Both the position numbers and the translations under genes were made by a program. The notes beneath the pieces are model-generated. The model did not search any database, was not told the DNA's origin, and saw nothing but the letters and a program-made list of their open reading frames with translations. This document shows positions 1 to 10,049 of a DNA stretch of 64,000 nucleotides, piece after piece. Positions within the stretch are counted from its first letter, which is position 1. Every line of letters starts with the position of its first letter. This stretch comes from Diaporthe sp. PMI_573 (Eukaryota; Ascomycota; Sordariomycetes; Diaporthales; Diaporthaceae), in assembly GCA_021399435.1 (NCBI GenBank), contig JAJTUP010000008.1, positions 1,116,001-1,180,000 on the forward strand, read 5' to 3'.

Positions 1-372
1 TAAAAATAACCGTAATGTGCCTGGCTCCCTTCCCTATCTGTACATTCTAAAGCTAAATTTACAACGACAACCGGACTGCCATGTAGTCCGAGTGCCCTTA
101 GTGTGCGCCGCCCCCTTAGACCGACTTGCCCCAGCGTTAGCGATGCCGCAGTCAGGCCGTATCATTCATTCACACCCGCGTGTGATTGGGTTCCCGGCCC
201 AGACGGCTCAAAACCCTCTCGTGCTGAGGGTGAATCTTGTCATGGCCCCACATCAAACTGACATATCCGCCCCTGGCCTTCCGGCAGGTCACATCTCTCA
301 ACGCCTCCCTCCCCAGTGCGCTGTTTGTAACTCGGGCACAGCTACCGCCCTGAGTCATAGCAGAGCCGGACC
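1..372. other. Left-edge non-coding sequence
   Basis: I see no gene here. It lies downstream of the minus-strand protein that ends at 751 and of its possible readthrough tail that ends at 373. It may hold the 3' untranslated region of that gene. Short open frames are present on both strands, but none has a convincing start or composition. Confidence 0.5.
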
Positions 373-750
373 TCAGTAAGTGGCCCCAACCCAGTCGAGA
401 AGTGCCACCAACGCCTTCACCGTCCACGCCCCAAAGCTGTAGATCCCCACGACCGCCGTGACCATCCACACAGCCACCCTGGCCACCACGACGCTGAGAA
501 TGCAGACCGCAGCGACAGTCGCCCGCAGGGCAAACCCGCAGCTCACGCCGAGGACCCCGCCGAACCGCAGCTCGTCGAACCCGACGGCGCGCGACGCCGC
601 CAGCCCGACCCTTGCGATGCCACGCTGCAGCAGCTCGCGCCTCCGCAGGCGCGTCGCCTTGGTGTCAGCTGTGGCAGCAGTTGCAACAGACGAAGTCTTG
701 AGCGCAGCCGCAGAATGGTTGGTTGCGCAGGTCACGGGGCCGCCTAGTAG
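373..750 (-). other. In-frame extension after TGA-CTA, hydrophobic C-terminus
   Basis: Directly after the TGA stop (753-751) of the 859-aa protein, the same frame stays open for 125 codons to a TGA at 375-373. It contains no ATG before the hydrophobic part, so it cannot easily be a separate gene. The first bases after the stop read CTA CTA GGC, which creates TGA CTA, a leaky stop context known from fungi and animals. The extension starts with a Ser/Thr/Ala-rich linker and an Arg-rich stretch (around RLRRREL). It finishes with about 60 residues that contain two probable membrane segments (around AAVCILSVVVARVAVW and TAVVGIYSFGAW). GC is concentrated at codon position 3, in the same phase as the upstream gene. 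What I see is the open frame and the context; readthrough is inference. It could also be an old mutation that shortened the protein, or an unrelated 3' region. Confidence 0.45.
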
Positions 751-3456
751 TCAATGCCCACCGCCGCCGCCGGAGCTCGACAGGGAGAGCAGCTTCCGGT
801 TCTTCTTAATCACCTGGTTCAGGCTCTTCTCCATCTTCTCGGCCTCCTTCTTCGCGAGCGCAAACGCCTGCTCCATGTCCTCGACGCTCATCATCGGGAA
901 GTTGGCCAGCGCGCTCGACGACGCGCCCACGTTGCCGCTTTTGCTTGCCACGGACGACGCCAGCGACGGCATCGACGGCGTCGCCGTCATGGTGTTCGCC
1001 ATGCCCGAAAACTCATCTGCCGGGTCGAGCTTCGCCAAGCTTGAGCCCGCGGACTGGCCTGTGAGCTCCGCGGCCAGTGCGGCAGTGGACGATGGAGAGC
1101 CAGAAGATGCGAAGTTGAGTATCAGCGGAGCAAGCGAGTTGAGTGCGTTGGTTGCATTGGCGAGGTCCTGCTTGGACAAAGGCGGAGTCTGGGGGGAATT
1201 GTTGTTTTGGCCTGGGCCGGGCGAAGTCATGGAATGCTTGGGATCGGTGACGGCCGCCAGCGTGTTGAGATTTGCCGTGCCAAGGTTCAGACGTGGAAGT
1301 ATCGATTGGTTGATGTTGGCGAGGGCCTCCTCTCGAGTCATCTTCTGCATTGGGTCAGAAACCGCGGGCAGACGCAGACCGTCTGCTGCAGCGGTTGCCG
1401 ACCCTTGAGGGAAGTAGCTTGGTGTGCCGTTGGCGACAGCACGGCCCTTGATCACGCTGAAGCCATTGCCGGCTTCATGGCGTGAGTGGACATATGTTGC
1501 GGGATCGCCAACCTTCGCAGCGAGTTCCGCCAGCAATTCAAGGTAGCGCTGCTCCTCGGCCGGAGTGAGGTTGCGCACGCAGTTGCCATTGGGTGTAAGC
1601 AAAACGCGCGAGCCATCGATGATCTTGTGCACGGGCTTGCCAGAAAGCAGGGTCTGTTGGTCCTGCTCGCTAAGCATAGACTTGATCTCGGTCAAGCCGT
1701 CCTTGGGCACTACTGGCGTGTACTGCTCAGAGCGGTGAGAGGTGCTCGTGATGCCCTTCATAAGACTGAGCGTGTCGACATCGGTAATCCAGCCGGATGA
1801 CGCAAGCTCGTGGAGAATGGCTGCCGGTGGAGGTATCGGCCTGTCGGTCACCGGCTTCGAGGCCTCGCCATTGGCAGAGACACTGCCTTCCTTCCGCCTT
1901 GACCGAGGAAGCAGCGGCTCTTCCAAGCTCATAGACTCGTTGACGGCCTGGCGATAGGTAGAGACCTTCTCTTCGGCCGCAAGCTTACCCTCCTTTTCGA
2001 CAGGCTTTTCTGCCGGGTTGGGTGACTGGGGACGACTTTCTACTGGCGGGGTCACGTCCTTGTCCTTGGGTACCGTCTGCTTTGGCTCCTTCTTCTGCTT
2101 CTTCTTGCGTCCGACGATGGGCGCTATAACGACTTCAGGCTCCGGCTTCGCCTGGACTACTATTGCAGCCGCTTCTTTCTTCGTCGCATCTTTTCTCGCT
2201 TTACGCTGCTGACTCTTGGTAGTGTTTCGAACAGCAGCTGAACCGACTCGCGAAGGACCAGGCGGTGGTGAATTTGTCCGAGAAGCGGAAGCGGATGCGG
2301 ATAGAATCGACGCAGTATCTGAGACGTCAGCACTGCCTGGGGTCTCTGGCCGCTGTAGAGTGCTGAACGCATGACGGAGTGACGCCGGCGCCGCAGTCCC
2401 AGCGGACATGGATGGAGGCGTCTCTGCCTTCGGAGTCGAGACGACTCGCAAAGTTTTCGGCACTCTGGTAGCAGGCGACGACACAGAGGCCGAGCCTGGA
2501 GTCGGCAAGGCTGGAAACGCGGAGTCGTCCGCTTTCTCCACAGCTGACGTCGCAGTGGAAGGAGGATTGGACTTTGCGGCAGCTGCCTTGGTCGCGGCCG
2601 CAATATTCAAAACGCCAGGCACAACTTTCCTCTCAGCCTTCCTCTCCACCTTCGGCGCAGATGCAAGCTGGGCCGGGGTATCGCCGGTAGCAGACGTGGC
2701 AGCAGACTTAGGAGTCTCCCCTTGGACCTTCTTCGCAACCATCGGGGTTTTGATAGAGGGGGCCTTGGCCGGCGCGGGTGTCGAGGTACGAGACACAGGC
2801 TTAGCAGATTCTAGAGCTGGGAAGTCCTCATCCTGGAGCACTTGTGTCTTGCCCTTGGCGGAGGTGTTCGCCTGGGATGCAATCTCCGAAGACAAGCCAC
2901 TGTCGAGGGCAAGCGCCTTGATGTTCTTCTTGGCCTGTGATCCAGTGGCCGGCTCAGCTCCTTTCTTGCTCGCACTCGCGGAGCCGGAGGCTGAAGTAGG
3001 AGAGGCAGACGCTAGCTTGAAAGGAACGACAGGGCTTGGGGTGTTGTTAGAAAGCAGACCCCCAGACGGGGGATTTCCAGGGGGGACGAGTCCCGGGGGC
3101 GCCTGTAAGGGCGTCGCGATCCGCGTAGGATGCCCGTGAGCCATGAAGCCCAAGCCAGGAGGCGGGACGGCTGGAGCTGTGGGCACAGCGAACGTCTGGA
3201 AAGCATCCGCCGACGCCGAAGCACCTTCGTCAATCGGGTCATCGGACACGAGAGCGTCGACAATGTTGGTGGCGTCGTTCAGGAACGGATCGTCCTCATC
3301 TATAAGAGAAGGACAGTTAGCACACAGCCTCCCCTCTTTGTCTATGTTGAATCATATGGCGGGGTGAGGCAGTAAAAGGGACGCCACAAGGCAGCACGAC
3401 GACACCCCCAAGAGTAATTATATACAAGAAGGCTCAAGGTTGGTCACGGCTTCCAT
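751..3456 (-). CDS. Low-complexity conserved fungal protein, C-terminal coiled coil
   Basis: The model has two exons. Exon 1 is 3456-3426 (ATG GAA GCC ...). The intron is 3425-3300 (126 nt; donor GTATAT, CTAAC branch, acceptor TTATAG). Exon 2 is 3299-751. The product is 859 aa. The first residues join as MEAVTNLEPS-Y-EDDPF in frame, which supports the small first exon. The N-terminal half is disordered and rich in Ala, Ser, Pro, Thr and Lys. A more conserved-looking block lies near residues 480-640, around LLTPNGNCVRNLTPAEEQRY. The C-terminus is a charged probable coiled coil (EQAFALAKKEAEKMEKS) followed by a Gly run. I do not recognise a named domain. It follows NOT4 on the same strand with about 550 nt between them, so it could be a distal part of a larger NOT4 transcript, but it has its own plausible start. 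The stop is TGA followed by CTA (see the extension entry). Confidence 0.7.
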
Positions 3457-4005
3457 CTAGGCGATCCCGGCGGATTCTTGAGAAGCAAGTGAGGCACGTT
3501 ATTGTTGGCAAAGAACATTTTCTCTATTATCCCCAGGAATTCATGCCGCATCAGCCCCGGAGTTGTTGACCGGAAACTGGGCACGTGATGTTAACGTACA
3601 TAGGTGGCCTTGAGGAGGACGAGATGGCTTGCCTGACGTAACCCTGAGCTCGAAGTATGTGGAAGTTGTGTGTGGGGTGCCAATCCTGTGAGATAACGCC
3701 TTTCGAGGATAGGTCTCCTTGGAGACTGCCTTCGACTCCTCTTTGTTTTTTCCAAATGCAACGTGACGCCTTTGCAAATCCCGCCGGCCGGCGTTTCGCG
3801 ATGCTCGCTCAAAACTCAGAAAGCAGTCAAAACTGCACAATCCATGGTCCGTCGTGCTGCCCTGTGCCCGTTCCCCTGCAAGCCGAAAACGCCTGCATTA
3901 TAAAGCGTACAGAATATCGTTCCAGACATTGAAATAAGGAAAAAGAAAAGGTTTCGCGAATGACCGTCCAACAGGGGGGAAAGAAAGGCGGGTACGTTGT
4001 CCCGC
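3457..4005. other. NOT4 3' region / promoter of the 859-aa gene
   Basis: This 549-nt spacer lies between the NOT4 stop and the predicted start of the next minus-strand gene. Several short frames exist but none shows coding bias. It should hold the NOT4 3' end and the downstream promoter, unless the two genes are joined by splicing. Confidence 0.5.
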
Positions 4006-6585
4006 CTACCATCCCCGATATTGCGGCTGAGAGTTGTACAACATGGGGTTGTACCCACCTTGGGCCTGGCCTCCAAACAGCCCTGAACCGACCCCGGCAT
4101 TGCTCTGTTGATGATGCTGGATTCTCGCCTGCAGGATGCTCGGGTCCGCAAGATCTACTAAGCCACTCCCCCCAGAGGAGGAAGTGTTAGCGTGCCTGTG
4201 CTTCTTCCCCTTCTTCTTCTGCTTGGCACCGAGATCTTGGTATGCTCCGTTATAGAGCGCTCCCATGAAGCCGGCGGTAGCAGGAGCTGGGGTGGAGGAG
4301 GAGGAAGGTGGGTACTGGTTGGGAAATGAAGGAAATATGTACTCACGCTTGTTGGCATCATGGCCTTGGGCGACCCCACCAGCTCGAGTCCTGATAAGAT
4401 TTTGAAGAACCTCATTAGAGTCCTTCGCGCCGAATCCAGAGCTGCCAAACGCGTTGCCCTGACCAAACATGCTTGGGGGTGTCCCCGTAGACTTGAGCCC
4501 TGGTGGAGGGCCAGGCATGGAGGACGAGGAGTAGTACTGGTTGTTCGGCTGCGAGTGGAAAGTTGAGGGCATCATGGAGGCCTGCTGTTGGGCCATGAGG
4601 CGAGGGTTCGTAGCAAGCTTCACGGCGTTGGCCGTAGGTTGATTGTCGTTGGCGAAGCTATAGCGTGATGTCTGCCGGCTGTGGCCCTGCCCCTGTCCCT
4701 GGAACAGCGCTGACTGAGAGGCGTTGATACCAGGCGGCATGCTCTCCGCAAAGCTGGCTTGCGGGCGCATGTAGGTCTGTTGCTGGGGAGTCAAGGTTCG
4801 GTTGCCGATTGTGGCAGCGTTGGCTGTGCCTTGAGCGAAACTTGAACCAACATTGGGACCAAACAAGCCATCGGCATTGCCACGCTGGAAGGGTAACTGG
4901 GCAATCGACCTCCGCTGCTCGAAAGGATGCGGTTCGCGGCCCTGCTCGCGCTCCTCGGGCTCGCCGCCTAGTGCCAAACTTCCGCTTTCGGGCTCTCCCT
5001 CGGGCTCAAGTGGCTCCACTGGCTCACTTTGCTGCTGCTCATGCTCCCCATTAAGCTGGCGCTCCTCCTCCTCCCGCATTGCACGGCGTCGCTCACCTCC
5101 TCGAGGATCAAACAGTGGCGGCACTGAGTTATCCGGTGTGACAGGGCGGAGCTTGAGCTCTGCGCCACCCAGGGATTTCAAGATTCCAATCAGTGCGGTA
5201 TCCCATGGATTCTCTGGCTCTGGCGGCTCGGCGACCAGAGAGTCTTTTGATGCTTCCGCGGTGGGAGGTTCGTGCTGTGCGGGCTGTGCATCCGGGACTT
5301 CCTCTGCTGCTTCTTGGGGCGCAGTTTCCACAGCCTCCTCGGTCGCTTCGGTCGTTGCAGGCAAGGACATGGACACGGCCGGGCTCGATGCGGCACCGCT
5401 GGTTGCATGACTACCTCGCCGGCTGCGCTGCTGTTGGCTTCGGGCCCAGTTTGCCGAGGCTGGCAAAGCCGGAGCATCCCCGCTCTCCGATCCGTCTTTG
5501 CTAGAGGTGCGAACCATGGGCTGAGGTACGTGATGCGACTGTGGAGGGGGCCCCTGTTGTCGAGACGCTGACCGCGAAGAGTTGCCGCCGCCGTAGGGTC
5601 TCTGGGTCTGCATGCTATTTAGCGACGAAAGATCCTGTCTGGTATAACTATCTTCCTCATCACCGAGCTCGTGCAAAAACATGCATTGACGGTTGTTGCA
5701 CTGCTCGTATCGAAGCCAGGCCGAGCAGTACTTGGTCGTTCCGAGCTGCGCCTTGAGGATTCGTTCGCCGTTTTGAGAGCCGTTGACAGCCTGGATGCAG
5801 CGCTGGGCATCCTCCTTTTTCTCGAAAGTGACATAGATTCCAAGGGACTGGTTGTGACCATCTTGGGTCTTCCGGTTGCTAATCGAAATCTTCTGGATGT
5901 TCCCATACTGCCCGAAGAATTGGGGTTGTCGAAGGGTCTTGAGTAACTCGTCCTCTCGTACGGTGGGGGTAAGGCCGGTGACGTAGACGAGGTTTTTCTG
6001 GACGACGCGGATGCCAACGAGGTTCTTGCGCGCGTCCTTCTCGGTGTCGCGCCTCTGTATCTCTTTTTGACCTTGTATTTCGGCGCGCTTCTTTTTGTTT
6101 GTCTGTTGTCTGGCCTTGAACTCGGCTTGCCTGTGGACTGTCAGCAAAGTACCGTGGTAGGGAAATTGCGGGAATGAACCAACTCTTCAGCTGTAATGGC
6201 CTTGTATTGTATTGTCTTCTCATCGTAAGGTCGTCGACAGGCGGGGCAAAGACCGTTTATGTTGTTTTTAATGTTGTGATAACAGAACTGGCACACCTAG
6301 ACGTGGGGAGATGAAGTTAGAGAGAGAAGCCCGAGGCTGGGAGGGCCTAACAGCTCAAGCTCACCTGGTATCCGCAAGGACAAGGCCGGAAGTTCCTGTC
6401 GGAGAGGTCGAACTCCTCGATGCAGAGAGGGCTGAAACGTGTTAGTAGGTGCAAAACGCCGGGCCTGGCTTGTGGTCGATTGCTTCGTGCGGCACAGTTG
6501 GGGGGAGGACGAAATGGGTGGTGTGGCAGAAAGATGCTTACCAGGTCTCCTCCTCATCATCGAGGTACTGGTCTTGAGGTGCCAT
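4006..6585 (-). CDS. NOT4: CCR4-NOT E3 ubiquitin ligase subunit Not4 (Mot2)
   Basis: This is the RING E3 ligase of the CCR4-NOT complex, which acts in mRNA turnover and in ubiquitination of stalled nascent chains and ribosomal proteins. The four exons are 6585-6542, 6431-6365, 6296-6184 and 6130-4006, giving 782 aa. Splicing restores the C4C4 RING: TCPLCIEEFD, then PCPCGYQ, then VCQFCYHNI and LCPACRRPYDE (residues about 15-60). A Lys-rich helix follows. Next is an RRM at about residues 105-190 (NLVYVTGL; GIYVTFEKKEDAQ). Next is a CCCH finger (KYCSAWLRYEQC...C...H) at about 200-220. The remaining 550 residues are low complexity, with Gln, Ser and Glu-rich tracts, and end in YRGW. This order matches the Not4 family. 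The short introns of 110, 68 and 53 nt have standard borders. Upstream lies a divergent promoter shared with the complex I gene. Confidence 0.93.
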
Positions 6586-7696
6586 GGCTGATGAATAGAG
6601 CCACAGCAAGTGTTTGGCTGTATGGATCGTTGCTGGATGTGCGGGACGATGGCGCTGCGCGACGAAGGGGCCGTTTGCAGAGAATGTGAGGATGCCAGGG
6701 CTGTCACAGTGACGAGGCAGGATGCAATGCAATTCGGGTATAGGTCGGCCAGGGGCCTTAAGCCACGTTTCGAGAGGCTTTCCGAATCAGTGATTAAATG
6801 CAAAGATTAACACGGGCGAGATGGGCCGTGTGTGAATGTCGAGTGTGGCAGCTGCGACAACGCGCCGGGAGGGGAAGAGAGGGAGGGGGCGGGTTGATAC
6901 TGATGAGATGGCTGATGAAGAGGAAAAGCAGCAGCAGGAGGTCCAGTCGTGGTTGGCATCAAAAGCCTTTCCACGCCACGGGCCAAGGTGGAAGGAGCAC
7001 AGACGGTCGGAAGGGCGCTAGTGCCCAGCCAGGACTAGCCTCACCCCAGTTGCCAGGGACCAATGAGCAGGTCCCAGCGGAGACATGAGGCCAGAGTACT
7101 GTGTACAGTGTTGTGCTACAGTCCCTGGAAAGGGTACGCTTAGCGGTGCGGTACAGTCAGCAACGTGTTTCGGCGTTCAAGCAATCCAACCCCTGCTGCT
7201 GGCTGCTGGCTGCTGTCTGCTGCAGGAGAGATGGGGCGACTGGCCTGGCTGGGCGAACTGCTGTCACTGTTACTGTAGGTGTGTAGGCAGGCTCCTGCCT
7301 CTCTGATGAACGGGTTCCCTGCGACTCTGCAGCAGCTTTTCTAGCTTCGACTTTCGACTTTGGAAAACGAGAGTCATCTACATTGCTTTGGTCGACATTG
7401 GAGACACAGCAACCGAGGCATTCAACACGTTGCTGGGTGATACAGCCCACTGCACCAGTCGCACGTGAGATATCACCTGACTCGCTGGAGCTCGCCGTCG
7501 GCTGCAGCGAATTGGCGGCCTTGCTTTAATCATCGCTGCCATTCTCCCAAGTCTCGGCCCGTGAACGACATCACCACTCCCCAAGCTCCAGCCAGCCCCA
7601 GCCCAGCCGCTCGACACCGAGGGGCGTATTAGACCACGCCGCTAAGGTCTTCCAGCTGTCAATTGACCTTCCAACGACCCCCGAATACCGTCCAGG
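6586..7696. promoter_or_regulatory. Divergent intergenic region, NOT4 / complex I subunit
   Basis: This 1.1-kb spacer separates two divergent housekeeping genes and must carry both promoters and 5' untranslated regions. It contains a CTG-rich stretch (about 7194-7223). I see no TATA box near either start, as is usual for such genes, and no credible gene. Confidence 0.5.
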
Positions 7697-8671
7697 ATGG
7701 CCAGCAAGCTCTGCAGGAGCCGGGCGTTGGCCCAAGCCCTGCGACCCGCGAGGCCCTCCATCCAGAACGAAGCTGCTGCTGCGCGATGCTTCTCCGCCAC
7801 CGCCCGCGCCGGCGTCGGCTCCTACGCCGTCAAGCTCCCCAAAGATGCCAAGAACCTTCGGAAAGCAGAGCGAGAGAAGAAGCTCGGCTCCCTCGAAGCT
7901 CCCATCGTCAACCCTGCCGATAAATACCAGTCCAAGGCCGACAACCTGCACAGATACGGCGCTTGGCTGATGGGTGTCCTGCCCAAGTACATCCAACAAT
8001 TCTCCGTCTGGAAGGACGAGTTGACCATCTACATCTCACCGTCCGGTGTCATTCCAGTCTTCACTTTCCTCAAGTGTATGTCGTCATGCTCCAAGAGCCT
8101 GCTGCTAGTCTGTCGGCGGCGTCGCCGCCCGTTGCTAACATGAAGGCCCCCCCCCTCTGCAGACAACACCGCCGCCGAGTTTACGCAAGTCAGCGACATC
8201 ACTGCGGCCGATTTTCCCACGAGGGACCAGCGATTCGAAGTCGTCTACAACCTGCTCTCCGTCCGACACAATAGCCGCATCCGCGTCAAGACCTATGCGG
8301 ACGAGTCCTCCCCTGTGCCCTCTATAACAAGCCTGTACGAGGGTGCCAACTGGTACGAGCGCGAGGCATACGATCTCATGGGTGTCTTCTTTGTCGGCCA
8401 CCCTGACCTGCGACGCATCATGACCGACTACGGGTTCGAGGGTCACCCGCTGAGGAAGGACTTCCCGCTGACGGGATACACGGAGATTCGTTATGACGAG
8501 GAGAAGAAGAGGATCGTGACTGAGCCTCTGGAGCTGACACAAGCGTTCCGGGACTTTGAGGGCGGCTCGAGCGCGTGGGAGGGAGTTGGGAAGGGTATTG
8601 ACAGGAAGCCCGAGAGCTTCAAGCTGCCGACGCCCAAGCCGGAGGAGAAAAAGGAGGAGCCCAAGAAGTAG
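7697..8671 (+). CDS. NADH:ubiquinone oxidoreductase 30-kDa subunit (NDUFS3/NuoC type), mitochondrial
   Basis: This is a core peripheral-arm subunit of respiratory complex I, orthologous to mammalian NDUFS3 and bacterial NuoC. Exon 1 is 7697-8075, the intron 8076-8162 (GTATGT...CTAACA...GCAG) and exon 2 8163-8671, giving 295 aa, close to the usual fungal length. The N-terminus is Arg, Ala and Ser-rich without acidic residues ([20 protein letters not shown]), as expected for a mitochondrial presequence. The mature domain starts near [16 protein letters not shown]. It contains the family signature [12 protein letters not shown]...HPDLRR at about residues 190-212, followed by [16 protein letters not shown]. 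The C-terminal tail is Lys, Glu and Pro-rich. The splice joins AAG T/AC AAC to give FLKYNTAAEF, which matches the family. The function is very well supported. Confidence 0.96.
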
Positions 8672-10049
8672 GGGATGCACGCGAGATGAAGTGTACATAA
8701 CTTGTGTCAATATGATTGCGCGTTCCCTGGATCGACCGGCCAGAAAAGGCACCGCCTCGTTACTTCTTGTCGATCGAGCCTACGCCATGGCTGCCACAAA
8801 AGCTGCACGCCGGTCAGCCTGTTCAGTGTTGCTTGGGGCGGCAGCCATCCAGCTTTCTAGCGGCCTGTATGTGTTTTGGAACTGTCGCCGTCATGTCTCT
8901 TCAAGGCTTGCTTTGCAGGTGGGAAATGGACCTGAGGGCAGATGCACGGAGCCCTTCATGATCGTGCCTTTTCCCTGCCCAACATGTGTTGGTTATTCTT
9001 GACCCTCGGGGTCTGCATGAGACACACTCTCTTCAGACCCGTTCTGTTGGGACGTGCTGGAAGACAGAGACCTGGAACTTTCCGCAGCCCGGATTCGAAA
9101 TAATGCTAAGAACGTCAAGATTCATCTCATCTACAGCTGCACGTACCTGCCTTCAGTCTCATGTGTTCTGCAAGGGACCAAAGCTGTCCTGTGATGACAA
9201 GAAGATCGCGAGGACGTGTTCGCCTCATCCGCATGACCGAAGACTGCCTGACTAGTCTCATAGCACGTAGATAAGTACCTAGCGGTAATATTTTGGTGTA
9301 CTAACGCGGTCATGAGGACACGGGAGTACCTACCCAGATGCCCGTCTGCGCAACAATGCATTATCCGAGTTGGCGTGGTTAAGTGCTAGGTAGGTAGGTA
9401 ATCAGCCCCGAGCGCTCGTGCCCCATGCATCCCCATTCATCCGCCTGCCGTCTCTTGCCTCGTGCTCATTAGCCGCCTAACACCCATCCGCATCCATACT
9501 CCGTACTTTCTCTCCCTGTTGCTGGCCAAGCCCAGATCCCTGCTCGCTGCTGTCTCTCGCCTCCCGTTCCCACACCCAGTCTCCCGCCTTTTGAGGGCAT
9601 TCGCCTTAGGCAGAGACCCTCGACCAGATCCATCAATTTCGCCCTCGCACTCCGTTGTTTCATCACGCATTTTGGCTCACACAGGCACGGAAACACTTCT
9701 CTTTCATCGTGCTTGTCAAACCCCCAAAGGCCTGCGACTGGATATTACCCACTCTGACTGGAGGGACATCGGCGGCACGACGCTGGATGACTTTGCCTGG
9801 GAGCCCTCCCCCACCCTGCACCTGACCTCTCTTGACTCCGACCCGACAACTCGCCTGGCCTTGGGACTACACTACACACTCATCCCGTCCGTCCCAACTC
9901 ACCCTCACCCTCACCCTCACCCTCAACGGTCACCCTCACCGACCCCAAAACCCACACCCGCTCGCCTTTTGCTCCCTTGCCTAGACACACCACGCACAGT
10001 AGCGAGTCCCGCCACATATCTTATGAGACGGCGCCCTCGCTCGCCCACC
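8672..10049. other. Intergenic region and long open leader
   Basis: The left part holds the 3' end of the complex I gene and contains GGTAGGTAGG-type repeats near 9390-9402. From 9462 to 10022 the sequence is C/T-rich, typical of a fungal 5' leader, and stays open in the frame of the next gene with no ATG. It includes four to five copies of a CACCCT hexamer at 9901-9925. I read it as 5' untranslated leader; non-ATG initiation cannot be excluded. Confidence 0.45.
9901..9925. repeat. (ACCCTC)n hexanucleotide repeat
   Basis: About four perfect tandem copies of ACCCTC lie in the leader of the acidic orphan gene. It resembles but is not the telomere unit (CCCTAA). It is a simple repeat. Confidence 0.85.

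Noticed and set aside
751..830. A 70-nt intron (GTGATT to TACTAG) that would remove the TGA stop of the 859-aa protein
   Set aside because: Donor phase 0 and acceptor phase 1 do not match; the join would shift the frame into an early stop. An 18-nt intron from GTGGGC is too short.
458..1408. Long plus-strand frame (316 codons) antisense to the 859-aa protein
   Set aside because: Its third codon positions coincide with those of the minus-strand gene, which explains the open frame. The translation is Ser/Thr/Arg/Pro-rich with no motif.
9901..9925. Telomere sequence
   Set aside because: The unit is ACCCTC, not ACCCTA; it is a simple repeat in a gene leader, and genes flank it on both sides.
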